NCBI GenBank assembly: GCA_037957365.1
Contig: JARHVA010008426.1
Span: 309,001 to 373,000 of the forward strand
Reading direction: 5' to 3'
Length of the DNA stretch: 64,000 nucleotides
Source: Torreya grandis
Lineage: Eukaryota > Streptophyta > Pinopsida > Cupressales > Taxaceae
Shown here: positions 49,398 to 62,180 of the stretch, in pieces
Position numbering within the stretch: the stretch's first letter is position 1
Layout: every line of letters begins with the position of its first letter
Notes under the pieces: generated by a model
Seen by the model: the letters and a program-made list of their open reading frames with translations, nothing else
Databases searched by the model: none
Told to the model about the DNA's origin: nothing
Program-made: the position numbers and the translations under genes

Positions 49398-49860
49398 ATG
49401 GCATCTCATAATAAATTTCAAGCTTTGGTTAGAGAACTAGCTCCATTCCAACAAGTAACCTTCAATCAAAGTGATATGTCATCCCTTGGCCTACTACATA
49501 ATAATATATTATACATTGAAGTCTACACAAAGAGGTACAAAGTGAAATGTATCCTAATAGACAATGGATCAGGTCTGAATATAGTATCTCTAGAGCTTAT
49601 CATTCTTATCAAGTATACCTTAGTAGATCTCCAAGCATAAAAAATCACCATCAAAGATTGATAATGAAGAATGAGAATCATAAAGCACCATTATTTTTCT
49701 AGTTATCATTAGGCCCTTGATCCATGACACACTTTTCCATGTGTTAGATATCTATTTGTCATACATTATGCTTTTGGTTAGACCTTGGTAACATGAGATT
49801 CATGTAGTCCCATCAACACTACACTAGTGTGTAACATTTTCTGACTTAGGGATTGAGGTT
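49398..49860 (+). pseudogene. Element F aspartic protease (degenerate)
   Basis: The segment reads PFQQVTFNQSDMSSLGLLHN, then YIEVYTKRYKVKCILIDNGS and GLNIVSLELI. The active-site triad reads D-N-G, keeping the catalytic Asp. It is the best preserved of the three proteases here. A second-half block near 49755-49815 (remnant of the I-L-G-R-P-W motif) is broken. Element A's copy at 3960-3556 aligns throughout. Confidence 0.75.
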
Positions 49861-51500
49861 AATATTACAAGAGATTCACATCCATATGAGAATTGTAAAA
49901 ATATTGAGGTTGAGTTTAAGATCTATAATTACCACTTTGACATGAATATAATTTCCAAACAGGATAAAGGGAAAGCCATACTTCTTGATTTACTTGAGGC
50001 TAATTACATTGAACCTTATACCCTTAATTCACTTTCCCACATGCCACCTCCTAATATTTACAATCACTATACCATCTCATCTAATGGCATAGGAGAGTAA
50101 TTGATGCATGACACTTTTCACATTGTAAAACTCCCATAGAACATAAATTCCTTTGGAAGACCAAAACCCAAACCACACAAGCAATGGCAAAGAAAATATA
50201 AATGCCGTCAACATATTATATTACTTGTCACTTTCATATTGGCCTCTGGCCAAGCATAGGACCCTCTTGAAGGTGATGAATCATGGTTATATAATGACAC
50301 ATTGGTTGATTGTTACAAGAACTTCAAGTATCCCATTTGTAATTGGAACATGGAGAACCAAGACTATAAAGGAGAAGGCCTCAAGCCAAATAAATAGGGA
50401 ACACTTGAGCCAATTTTTATGACTAATTACAAAGGAACATATGGACTTGTATATAAATTTTTTGGGGGTGACCCCACATTTCTTATTTGACTTCCATCAC
50501 TAATGACTAGTGATGATGATACCAACCTCAAAGCAGAGTTTGATCATAACCAATTTGATAACTTAGCCCAGACCATCCTATTTGATAGTAGTGCCAAATT
50601 TACCCTTCAAGCATTCATTCATCATAATCCACTACCATTATATTATCCCCAACTGATGGACTGGGACAAACAAGAATCCAACATGCCAATTGATGAGTTC
50701 TAGAATGATGAGGCCTTTTATGATTTTCTAGGCCTTAGGGGCAATGTTCTATTAGGAGATCATAAATCAATATTCTCAATCAAGTTAGATCCTAAAGCCT
50801 ATTTTAGAGATTAGGTGAAAAACCTTATCTAGAAAAAAAAAAACATTGAGTTCCTAAAGTGAAAGCCTCTTTGAGGAACTTTTTAACCAGGAAAAAAGTA
50901 AATATAAAGGCCATCTAGTGGTGAAAACCTATTTTAAGTGCCACTATATGGGGGTGTTTAACCTTATTCAATAGATTAGGAGACCACCAATGATGAATGT
51001 GTCTATGGGTTTGAGTATATTATTAAATAACATCAAGACTTTGATCACATAAACCAGTATCATAATAATGAAGAGCCTATCTACAGATCTAAATTCAGTC
51101 TTGAAGAACAATAAGCCTATGTTCAAATCATATAAGACTTTCCACCTATTTTTGTCACATGGCCATATCTCCCTTAATGGGATTCTAATCCATCATACCT
51201 AGGAGAACTTGTTGAACAAGTCCTAACAAATGACTCTAACATATCCAAATAGTTCCAATCTTTACCCACTATTCTTGAAGATGGTTCAACCTTTCTAGTG
51301 GAAGACACAATAAAGGTAAATATAGGGTCCCCAAATGACCCAAAGTGGATTAAATTAGGTACATATCTCACTGAGGAGGAGTGTGAAGTATTAAAAAAAT
51401 TATTGAGGGAATTTGTAGATATATTTACGTGGGAGTATTCTAACATGTCTAGTTTGGACCCGACATTTGTTGTTCATCACCTTATGGTACATCCTGATGC
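49861..51500 (+). pseudogene. Element F protease-RT linker (degenerate)
   Basis: Pieces at 50503-50703 (LKAEFDHNQFDNLAQTILFD, YYPQLMDWDKQESNMPIDEF) and 51298-51516 (NIGSPNDPKWIKLGTYLTEE, then EFVDIFTWEYSNMSSLDPTF) match the linker in A. The second piece is the typical lead-in to RT. A run of ten A at 50833-50842 marks one frame break. Confidence 0.65.
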
Positions 51501-52230
51501 CAAAATAGTGAAGTAAAAATTACAAAAAATGCATCCTCACATTACTATATTATTAAATAAAGAGTTGTAAAATCTTTTAGAAGTAAGATGTATCATGCCA
51601 ATCAGCTATTCTAAATGGATTTCAAATGTAGTGCCAGTCAATAAAAAGCTAGAAGGAATCAAAATCTGCACTGGTTTTAGGGATATTAACAAAGCTTTCC
51701 ATAAGGATGAGTTTATATTGATAAACATTGACATGATTATTCACTCCATTATGGGTTATGATATGATTTCACTGATGGATGGTTTCTTAGGCTAAAATCA
51801 TATTAGAATCACACCAGAAGACCAACACAAGACAATGTTTATCATTTTATGGGGAACATTATATTATCAAGTTATGCCATTTGGCCTTAAGGACGTAGGC
51901 CCCACCTATCAAATATCCATGAAAATCATATTTCATGATATGATTCATGACATTATCAAAGACTATGTCGACAACATACTAGGAAAATCAAAGGTTAGGG
52001 CCAACCATCTAGCAACATTGAGGAGGATATTTGAGTGACTACATGAATACAAAGTTAGGCTCAACCCCAATAAATGTGTTTTTAACATTACTTCTAGCAA
52101 ATAGATTGGATTCATTATGTCTCATAGTGTCATTCAAGTCAATCCAATCAAATTATGAGATATAACATAAATGCCACCATCAACTAATCTAAAGTAGCTC
52201 TATAGTTTGCATGGCAAGATCCAGTCCATC
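51501..52230 (+). pseudogene. Element F reverse transcriptase (degenerate)
   Basis: Blocks in order are MHPHITILLNKEL, ISYSKWISNVVPVNKKLEGI, GFRDINKAFHKDEF, MISLMDGFLG, ITPEDQHKTMFIILWGTLYY, VMPFGLKDVGPTYQISMKII and FHDMIHDIIKDYVDNILGKS. The catalytic box is YVDN at 51964-51975, so the second Asp is Asn (G to A on the + strand). The block HEYKVRLNPNKCVFNI follows. Only a few stops interrupt the domain, which makes it one of the better preserved in the window. Confidence 0.85.
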
Positions 52231-52790
52231 AGATGCTTCATTTCTCAATTGGTTGATAAATTTCACCAATTTATACACATATTTAAGAAGGGTGTAACAT
52301 TTATTTGGGATAATGATTGCCAAAAAGTTTTTCAATAGTTAAAGGACTATCTAATAAATCAACCAATCTTATTACCTCCTATGCTAGGAAAACCATTCCT
52401 TTTATACTTATCAATGATAGATCAAGCCCTCAAGGCACTTCTATCTCAACATGATGATAATGGAAAATATCATGCAGTATACTATCTAAGATATACACTG
52501 GTATCATATGAAAAACATTATATGCCCATGAAAAAAGATTGTTTAACCATGGTATTTATAGCTCAAAAACTATGACATTACATGTTGAACAATAAGACCA
52601 TGGTCATTTAAAAAGTATATCTACTCAAATATCTACTATTAAAAATAGCTTTACAAGGTCATATAGCCAAATGGATCATGCTTCTCAGTGAGTTTGAGAT
52701 AAACCAAAAAGCCATCAAGGGTAAATTTCCTTCTGATTACCTTGTTGAAGTACCCCTTGCAAACATAGAGCCACTCACATTCTAATTTCA
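52231..52790 (+). pseudogene. Element F RNase H domain (degenerate)
   Basis: The segment KPFLLYLSMIDQALKALLSQ begins the domain. It continues HDDNGKYHAVYYLRYTLVSY, EKHYMPMKKDCLTMVFIAQK, HYMLNNKTMVI and HIAKWIMLLSEFEIN. Similarity to A is high. The domain directly precedes the aRNH, as expected for the Tat order. Confidence 0.75.
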
Positions 52791-53215
52791 TGATGAGTCT
52801 ATCATGACCATCATTGACATAGCTCTTGAGGAGAAACACTTAAATCTATATTTTTATGGGTCATTCACATCACATGGATCAAGAGTAGGCCTTTTATTTA
52901 TCACTCCATAAGGGATTTAATCCCTAAGTCATTTAAAATTAGATTTCCTTGTACCAATAACATGGCCAAATATGAAACAATCATGGTAGGGATTCGATAG
53001 GTATTATAATGGAACATACATCATCTAAATGTTTATGGTGATTCATAGTTAATCATCAATAGGGTTAAAGACCACTTTCAGACCAAAGATGACAAGATGG
53101 TTCCATATAAGGTCATGGTCGACACTCTCAAGCAACAAATTATTGACATAGCAATATAATATTAGATGTAATGGCTAATATTAGGTCACTCATTCTACAT
53201 ACAAACATGGTAAAA
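52791..53215 (+). pseudogene. Element F second RNase H (aRNH), degenerate
   Basis: It reads LNLYFYGSFTSHGSRVGLLF, then NNMAKYETIMVGI and NVYGDS followed by LIINRVKDHF. The first catalytic Asp is Tyr (TAT at 52853-52855), exactly as in element A. The Glu of MAEYEA is Lys. The Asp of VYGDS is kept. QTKDDKMVPYKVMVDTLKQQ follows. Shared loss of the first Asp in two independent insertions suggests that the source element already had it. Confidence 0.75.
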
Positions 53216-53459
53216 GACTACTAATTTCTATCTAATAACACTAGCTCATGAACCTTCAACTATTGCAATGATTTGTGATATTGTTGGTCCCATCTCTACA
53301 TGGTATTCTAACCTATATGCCTATTACATGACCATGTTTTATTGTCAGATGTATCCCAAAAAAAACCAAATCCTTCATCTAAAATGCATAAAATTATACC
53401 TTACTTAGACCAATCCTATACCACCACAGTTTTGATGCTTTTTGTTTACCTTGGGTATA

Positions 53460-54543
53460 ATATATACTAGCATTACAAGAAGTTCACAAAGGGGTATGTG
53501 GAGCCCACACTAGTAGGATAGTCCCATTTGAAATGCTCTTGCATACTAATTATTTTTCAATGATGGACATAAATGCATATGCATATGTAAAAAGATGTGA
53601 TAAATGTCAATGGCATGCTAATCTAATTCATGCCCTAGCCAAGACTCTAAAACTAATGTTGACACCATGGCCATTTGCTACATGGGGCCTCAATCTCATT
53701 GTGAAGATAAAACCCACCTCATTAGATGGCCATAAACACATCCTCACCATAATATAATATTTCACTAAGTGGGTCAAATTTATACCCCTCACTTACATGA
53801 CTAGAAAACAAATTTCCAAATTCATTTTTAACCACCTCATTTACAGCTAAGGTATCCATTTAAACATTATATATCATAATGGAGGATCATTCAAGAATAG
53901 GGATGTCGAAAAGCTATGTGCCAAATACAACATCACACAACAATTTTCCATGAAATATTACCCTCAAGGTAATGGATAGGCTGAAGAATCAAACAAAACC
54001 ATTATCAACATCCTAAAAAATATTATCAATTATGTCGGTTGTGATTACATCTTCAAATATTTTACACCCTCTAGGCATACTGTACCAATCACCACATCCC
54101 AATAAGAGCCACTCCATACTCACTTGTTTATGGTACTAAATCTATTCTTCTCATTGAGGTCAAGTTATGTTCATTACGCATCTCTATAAAACATGTTCTG
54201 GATGATGAAGACTATCAATTATCTTGCCTACAAGAGCTAGAGTTCCTTGATGAGAAATACATAGATGCAGTGAATAATCTATAGGCATATCAAAACCTCC
54301 TTTTTGATGAGTACAATTGACATGTGAAACATAGACAATTTAAACTTGGTGATCTTATCCTCAAATAAAACAAAAATAATACCATGGCCAAAAAGAAGCA
54401 TATAGGCAATTTCAAACCCAATTGGGTAGGTCTTTTCATCATTATTGTAGATAATGGCATAGGAACATACAAGATCTCCACACTAGATGGGGATAAAATT
54501 GATGAGCCTATGAACATTATACATGTTAAATGGTACTATGATT
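53460..54543 (+). pseudogene. Element F integrase (degenerate)
   Basis: Integrase joins element DNA to the host chromosome. The zinc-binding part shows VHKGVCGAH and YVKRCDKCQWHANLIH. The catalytic core shows PWPFATWGLNLIVKIKPTS, where the first Asp is Asn (53691-53693). It continues IYHNGGSFKNRDVEKLCAKY, where the second Asp is His, and AEESNKTIINILKN, where the Glu remains. The C-terminal part reads FKLGDLIL, NFKPNWVGLFIIIVDNGIGT and NIIHVKWYYD, ending with TGA at 54543-54545. Two of three catalytic residues are lost. Confidence 0.85.
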
Positions 54544-54545
54544 GA

Positions 54546-56790
54546 GTGATATGATGTCTTGTCTATGAGGACCATTTCAAGTTATACCATATTATCCATA
54601 TTCTTCCTTGTACCATACCGTTTTACCATCTTATCATCCTATTAGTCTACCAGCTTATCATTATCCTATCACTTAGCTATTCTACCATCTAATTCTATTA
54701 ACCTAACATGTTTTGATCACATCTTATCATAGCCTATTGGACCTTGGTTCATCCATTGGTCTCACGTTTAGCATGATGAATCAGATCAATTTTAGTAGTT
54801 GTTTTAAGAATTCTAGATAGAGGCAATATTTTGGAGTAGTAAGATAGAATTTTTGTTAGTTTCATCCTTCATTTCTTGTTCCTTTCTTATCATGTTTATT
54901 TATGTGAGGCTATTATATCCACCTAAATGGGTAAATCAATGTTTCAATGGTCCTTCTACTAATTATAACCACCTAAGGGAAAATTAGTATCATTGATCTA
55001 ATCAGTTGTATCCTAATTATAACCACCTATGGGAAACATTTTTATTGGGACTTGACATACTAACTAGGGATTCCTATGTCATATTGTGACATCATACCAA
55101 CTATGCATGTTTTGTTTGAATTGGTTGTTACACTAGTCATATTCTTCAGTTGTAAGGTAGAACTACTATGACCTAAGTCCATTTTGGGATTATATGGTTC
55201 ATACTTGATCCATGTTAAGGAAATATCAATCCCCCTTTACTGTCATGATCTCACCATTTTATGATCATCAATTTCAAGTTAGAACACTCTCACCATTTTA
55301 TGAGCTTGGACCATTTAGTATCTCATCATTATCTGTCAAATTGGGATACTCTAAAATTCCAAAAACATTTGAATTTTTTTTAGAAAAACCAAAAACATTG
55401 ACCAATTCATTACCTTAAGGATTTTGGGAACCCTTACTAACTTATAAGGAAATCACTTGTCACTAAGTTTCCCCATACTTTTGGCCTTTTATCCCATGCA
55501 CTTGTCATTTTTCAATCTCATTCATGTTCTTCTATCACATCCATCATGTTTGTTTTTCATTATTTATCATTTTCTTCCACTTCCTTAGAGAACTACATTT
55601 GGTTAGACGTTTTTGTTGGATATATCATCCATGAAACTATGTAGGCAACGTCTACTTGCCTAGTGCATATGGAGATAGCTCAACCACCCCCTTCATTTTC
55701 TTTTATTCCTCCATCTTATTTGTTTTATAGGTTGTCACCTATTTTTGATGGGTGATGTGCATTTTCTTGTTTGTGTGACTATTTGTTTGATTTAAGTAGT
55801 GTTGCTTTTATTGAAGTTTATTAATGTTCATTAGGTTATTCCTTGTGCATCATCCATATGTCTACATTTTCATCATGGTTTTTATTATTGGTACATTGTT
55901 TTATCTTGAGTATTATATTATAAGAGTTAGTCCTTATGCATATTTTGGCCAATTCCTCATGGTGTTCTATCATGATGCCTACCATCACATGCTAAAGCAA
56001 AAATTAGATTTAATAAGTCTACACCATCAATAACATTATCAACATCTCCTCGGAACTAGCACCAACAATAATCCTGAGCTAATCAAAATCATATCCCAAA
56101 TAAAGTAATTGAACAATGAAATAATTTCAACCTTTGTTATTTCAAACAAGCATATCCATACTATTAGGTTATCCCAATTCATCTTTATCATCTATATGAA
56201 GTTGTCATCATCATATTTTCAATCATCAACTATCAATCATGTTTGCCACAATGAAGGCTAATTATTATAACTACCTATGGGAAAATCATTGCACACCATC
56301 CCACCTACATTCCCAATGATTCTAACCACCTTTGGGCAAATCATTGTGTTATCACAAATTTTAATCATTTACTTTCTTCTACCCACCTAGGGCATGTTTT
56401 TATCCTATTTGTCTATCCTAACTAGGGAAGCTGCATATTCTCAGTGATTATAACCACTTTTAGTCAAATCAATGTGTTATCATACCATGTTTCTATGATC
56501 AGGGTACATTGCTTATAACTACCTTTGAGTAAACCATTGTACACCATCCCACTTGCAATCTCAATGATTTTGACCAGCTCTAGACAAATCATTGTCTTAT
56601 CAACCCATCATTTTATTTTGTTTAGACTACTCATTTACTTATTTCAAGGGACTATTTACTAACCCCTTTACCAACTTATCCCTTGAGGGGCACCTTATAT
56701 TTCATCCATTATCATTAAAGTCCTAAGCACACAAAACTTTTTTATTCTTTGAGAAGATGTTTCTATGCTTATAGCTTGAAATACCTTATC
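54546..56790 (+). other. Element F 3' untranslated region with repeated palindromic motif
   Basis: About 2.2 kb lie between the integrase stop and the polypurine tract. No coding domain is seen. A motif of the type 'gattataaccacctatggg' followed by 'aaaatcattg' occurs at about 54963, 55016, 56265, 56328, 56444, 56513 and 56566. In several copies the ends CAATGATT and AATCATTG are inverted, forming potential hairpins. Confidence 0.6.
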
Positions 56791-56804
56791 AAATAGGGGC
56801 AAAC
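56791..56804 (+). other. Polypurine tract of element F
   Basis: It reads AAATAGGGGCAAAC immediately before the LTR start, as in Tat elements (GGGGCAAA-type tract before TGTAGACA). It primes plus-strand DNA synthesis. Confidence 0.6.
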
Positions 56805-57680
56805 TATAGACATCCAAAAGTGGCCACCAATGGATTTATACTAGACTTTGGATCAATTATTACCAACCTTTTCACATCTAGCCTAAGAATTTCCAAACAT
56901 CTTAAATTTGGCTTCATAACATGCAATATTGGCTTATAAATTAATTAAATGGACCAAATACACACATCAATTATTTTAAAATCATTCAAAAATGTCAAAA
57001 AGCCTAAAAAGGATTAATCACCATGATGAAACAAATCAAATTCCTAAATTGAATAATCCATGAGAAAATAAATGAAATATCAAAAAGGAAATTCAAAAAT
57101 CAATAAATAGCTTAGGAAATAATCATTACCTTTTGTGCGTTAAATTTTTTGGAAAATATCTAAAAATATCCCACCCATGCTTATTTATTACTATTCATGA
57201 TCGTTTGACACCTTTTGACTCTACTAGGGTTAGTTAACTCACAAAGGTTAAGTTTGAACCCATTCCAAGCTCTAAATACCCTCTAATTCACTTTGGGTTG
57301 GGATTAGTTTCTAAATCTATAAATACAAGCCTATATCTCTTCATTTGGAGACCTTGGAACATAGTAGATTTATAATTCTAAATTTGATCCATGAAACAAA
57401 TGCATAGTGTTATAATGCCAAAATCAAGCCAAGCCAAGACAATCATGGTGTTAAGAGGAGATGGAGATAGTCAATCCCCATTGATGAGGACCTCTTGATC
57501 ATAATCCAAGTAAGCCAACAAATAAATCTCTTGGATAAATCAAGGAAGGTAAGGAAAGTTGTCATTTCTTTGCATTTTAGTTGTGTTTTCATTTGTTTTG
57601 TTCACTAAGCTCCCCCATGATCTAGGCCTAGATATATTATCTTGTTAAGTGTGTTTATTTCACTCTTTTTATAACTAACA
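56805..57680 (+). repeat. Element F 3' LTR (start; end not determined)
   Basis: It starts TATAGACATCCAAAAGTGGC, aligned with element A's TGTAGACACTTAAAACTAGC. The initial TG has become TA. TATAAATA lies at 57319-57326. Text from 57520 to 57660 matches A's LTR around 10860-10700. Beyond about 57680 homology with A fades, so the LTR may be truncated or diverged there. Confidence 0.6.
57319..57326 (+). promoter_or_regulatory. TATA box of element F 3' LTR
   Basis: It reads TATAAATA in the LTR about 515 bases from its start, at the place equivalent to the TATA box of element A. Confidence 0.45.
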
Positions 57681-60664
57681 CTATGTTAACCTCCTCTCTT
57701 GAGTCTAATTTCTTGATCATAGTTATAGCTCAAATTTCCACCCTTAAGAGGGTGTTTCAAGCCCTCTCACTTGAGATATACAATGGGATTATTCATTGGT
57801 TGTAGGTGACCTCTAAGTGGACTAAACATTTATATTATAGGTCTAATTTCCTTTGATGTATCTAGCCTCACAAACACTACATTACTAGTTTACAAAGGAA
57901 AAGGGAAAAGAATAATAAGAAATAAAACTAAGGGGTGATACACCAAATCAATTGATCACTACCAACCAACTGTATGTGCACATGCAGACCATGAGACTAA
58001 TATGAACATACACTACTTCTAATTTGAATCTCTCACATCAACATTCCAATGTGGATATTATGATAGATGTTTAGTCTAAGAGGAATAATCAAGAGGTCTA
58101 TAATGACACTAATAAATATTCAAACTCACTCAGCCCTCACATTTCACTTGAACACTTCACATGACCTTAAAAATAATCTTTTAAACTACATATAGGTATT
58201 ATAATATGATAACATGTCAATAAATACCAAGAAAATCACTTCACAATATTAACTATTCATGAATACATAGTACATACAATCAAAGGAGGTAAAACCAATA
58301 GCCTTTATTGCCCTAAGTTAAACAAATGAGCAGGGATTCACCATACTCACATGAAAGATCCATTACAAATCTAATCAAGGTTTTATATATAGAAGAGAAT
58401 ATGAGAGAGTGAGAAAGAAAACATTAGAGAGACTTATGACAAGTTCCATCTCAAAAGGATCAAGTTATAAACAAGAGGAATCTATAAGTAGGCAATTATG
58501 AAGTCCTTTATCAACATGTGTGTACTTTTAACTGGTCTTATCTTCATAAATGTGGCATAGGGTAACTCTTAGTATTCTTGGGTGAATCACCAACCCATTC
58601 ATGAAACTTCCAATTATTGTTTATAAATATTTATAATTATATGCCTTGACATGTGTCATTTTGGTTATTATTTTAAGATATTTCATGCCACTCTTCTTCA
58701 GTTCTTTTAAAATTCCTCTCTTATCCTCAAAAGCTCACAATCTTCACTAGCTCCCTTTGGCCCAAACACCTCAAAAACTTATTTTATCTTCATGAGATAA
58801 CTCTATCTACCTTAACAAACTTTTATCAACCCCCTTGGGTGCCTCAAACACTCTCTAACACTCCATTTCACATCTAAGGCACATACCTATCTTCATTTCC
58901 TCGTATCCCTCAAAACAAATAAATCTCCTTATATATAACCTTATAAAAATGATCCTAGAAAATAAAATACATATTTTATTACCAATTTATCTCTTCCTTA
59001 TTTGTGAAAAATATTATGATCAAACACCAAATGATAGTGTACTTGGTTGATATGTTTCTTATTTCCATTATCCCTCAATTAGGTCTCTACACCTAATAAA
59101 CTAAGATTTGGCTCTACACATCTCTTACATATGTTAAATTACAAAAAAATGTATGATTTACTTTTAGGACCTCTTAATCATGCTCTATAGCAAAATTGAG
59201 GATCTAAAACCTTATATAGATATGTGAACCAAGAAATGGCCAAAACCCTAGCCTAGGTGTATGCTCATGTCCAAGAGGTAACTTGAGTGATTTATTAATA
59301 TGTTAATAGTTTCCAATGTTTTATTTTGGTTTGGTCAAGCTTGTACCATCATAATATAACTTAATATACTAAAGGGAAGCTCACTAAGAGTACTCCATAG
59401 GTCTGTAGCTAGTCTTCTTAGACAACAAAGTAGTGAAGTCACACTATTTGGCCCAAATTGGTGACTTGAATAGCTCATATACCATATTGAGAGATATATA
59501 AAGGTTATTAGGGGTTATAGGATCCCTATCCAAGCTTAAAAAGCCTCTTTACATAATTTGAGTTCTTACCACCACCTTTCACACTCACAAATAAGCTTGA
59601 AATTAAGATTTTTAGGTTTATTCCATACAATATACCCCAAAAATGTGCTATAGTTCTGATTCATCAAAGATAAAATAGGTTTATAGTGAATATTAAATCA
59701 ATTAAAAGGTCAAAATAGCCTATTTAAAGCACTTAGAGGTTTCATTTCTCCCATTAGGTCATTTCTAGTCAGCTTGGTAGCTTGAGACCTATTTATCATC
59801 TTAACGATGTTTCATAAATCATAGGTCCCTAATTATTGAACTAATTTAAAAAATTAAAATCATAAAAGGGTCCCTAACACTCCCTATCATATTGGAATCA
59901 CATGCAAATCCTCCATACAATTTTGAGCAAGAGAAGATGTCTCTTGAGCTAGGCAGAATGTGTTTAGTGAAGTTCTAGAGAGAGTTTTGGATTGAAATTT
60001 CTTAGTTTTTTTTTCAAGTTTTATATGGTATTCATAGGTATATAAACCTCTCACAAAAAGTCTTGAGACTTGGTCTAAACTATGCCTAGGGTTTGTGGAA
60101 AGTTTAGCAAATCTAACCCTAATAGCCTTCTTCTAGTGGTTTTATTCATCTCAAAGAATCCAAACATATTATAAACCATAATAAATGTTTATAATACCTT
60201 TAAATAATATTAAAACTTCAATTCACACTCAAAACTTGCATACTTCCTTTGATAAAATACACACAAGCCTAACACAACCAAGTTGGGTGTATGGGTGTAT
60301 TGTGTTTTGAATGATTGATCTTGCAAGTGACTTGTATTTTGGATTGATTTAGTTTTCATTTCATATACAATCCACACTTTTAAATCTTTTTTTGAGTTCT
60401 TACACCTCTTACAAAACATCCTTTCTCTAGCATAATTGCAGTCAAAATTGTAGGTGCCTATTTTAGGCCTATTAAAATTATTTTGATCTTTTCCCATATC
60501 TCACATTGAAACTTGAGTAATTTTAATCACCTTGAGGATATTGAAAATAAAATTATTTTAATTTATCACATTATTCAATGATCTTCCATTTCTTGTATGA
60601 GGTATTTACCTACCTTTGAGACTCAAATAAATAAATCACAACTATATTCTTGACATTGTACAGT
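57681..60664. other. Flanking DNA with no recognised feature
   Basis: About 3 kb have no domain, repeat partner in the window or long open frame of known type. A TATA-like TATATAAA at about 60039 stands in LTR-like text, but no LTR ends were found. The open stretch at 60210-60497 on the - strand (with CNYARERMFCKRC) has no visible family. Confidence 0.4.
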
Positions 60665-61179
60665 CTATTGGGTAGAGGATTTTCTTTCATCTAATTAACC
60701 ACACATGGCCTCTTATTTAATATTTAACCAATAATTAAATGAATACATGATATAAATATATGGTAATGGACATGTTTTGATCATTCTAGGAATGAGGATC
60801 CATAGTTGCTCCAAGATGGAGACTGAGGTCAACACTATCTTCCATTATTTTCTCAATAGGTCTTAGAATAACCCTACATCAAATAAGTTGATGAGAAATG
60901 AATTTATATAAAAAAAATACTTATTCAACCATACTGTGACTTATTAATTCTCCCTAAATCTCTTTGAAAATTCATAGCTCAAGTCTTAATATAAACTTCA
61001 TTACCTTTCTATCAAAAAATAGACCTACATGTCTGTATTTTATCCCTTTGAGATCTCAATGGAATAATATTTGATCATATTATCCATTAAAAAAACATCT
61101 TAATTTCCTCAAAATTATTATTATGAAGTTATGACCCTCATACATCATTGATAATGCATTTTTGGACCTTGTAGACATT

Positions 61180-62180
61180 TTGCAGGCTCTTTTCTATCTC
61201 AAACCCACCTTATTCCTTTGTTATCTTAACACCTACAAACCTGTGACTTTGTACTCCTTTCACATTTGGTCTATTAAGGCTAAAATTATTCATTATAAGG
61301 TATTTATAAAGTTACATAATGGGAAATTAAATTTTACTTAAGTGAATACAATCATCCTTATGTGTGAAAACATCTTTTACCTTCAGTGACCCTGCCTACA
61401 ATTCAACATGATTGGAGACTATGCTTATTTTTAGGGTCATACATGATAAATGAGGCCTAGATAATCATGAGTTAATATTTTTCAGACCTCATAGAACATA
61501 TATTATTTATCCCATGCTACTAATGGTCTTAAAACTACCATCTCAAGGAGAAAAATTTAGCAAATGAGGGTTTTAGACCACCCTACATTATTAATGATTT
61601 TTAATAAAGGAGGAGCCACTAATATGAAAACTATGTCCATGTATTTTAATGCCATAAATACCCCCACATCTTCTAAATAGACTATTTCACCATTCTATCT
61701 CCTCTATACAGAATGAGCAAGCCAAAATTGCCTTTGCAAGCTTGTTAATGGGCTCAATAGGAGAAAGGATATCTTTATTAAATTTTTTAGACTTTTAGCT
61801 CATCCAAATGCCTATCTTGATTTTGAGGGAGATGAAATAGGGCATGGATGTTCCTATAGAGTAAATTCATTTTTAAAACCTACAACCACCTTTTGTAAAT
61901 CCTTTCTTTTGCCATGAAAACTATCATATTTTGCTTGAAGACCCTAGTAGAATAGCATCAATGGAGCTTCTCATTCATGTGTAGATGAATTCAATATGAT
62001 TACATCATATTAAAACTATATACCTACCATTATTTCAAAAATATCCTTCTGAACATTATAAAATGATCAAAAAATATCTCAAAAAGGCTTATAATTTTAG
62101 AGAGGAAAATTAAACATTTCATGGGAACTTGTATAAACCAAAGGAGGGTATGGAATGACTTGAAATTTTTTAAGTGACTC
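61180..62180 (+). pseudogene. Decayed unknown coding remnant, repeat unit 1
   Basis: A + strand frame with stops and shifts reads LKPTLFLCYLNTYKPVTLYS, then CENIFYLQ, ISRRKI, NGLNRRKDIFIKFFRLLAHP followed by NAYLDFEGDEIGHGCSYRVN, and ENYHILLEDPSRIASMELLI, TIYLPLFQKYPSEHYKMIKK then YLKKAYNFREEN. Amino-acid composition and conservation with unit 2 suggest a real protein once. I do not recognise it. No retrotransposon motif is present. Confidence 0.45.

Larger units (their letters stand above)
47917..57680 (+). mobile_element. Element F: Tat-type Ty3/gypsy retrotransposon, 5' end cut by G
   Basis: This is the only large element on the + strand and the outermost host of the nest. Its gag is entered in the middle at 47917, then PR, RT, RNase H, aRNH, integrase, a 2.2-kb 3' untranslated region, a polypurine tract and the 3' LTR follow. 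Gene order and sequence match element A. The 5' LTR and gag N-terminus should lie beyond the left end of the window. The end of the 3' LTR is uncertain. Homology with A's LTR can be followed to about 57680. Confidence 0.8.

Noticed and set aside
60210..60497. 95-codon - strand open stretch with Cys pairs (CNYARERMFCKRC)
   Set aside because: Spacing does not fit a known zinc-finger pattern and no neighbour supports it.
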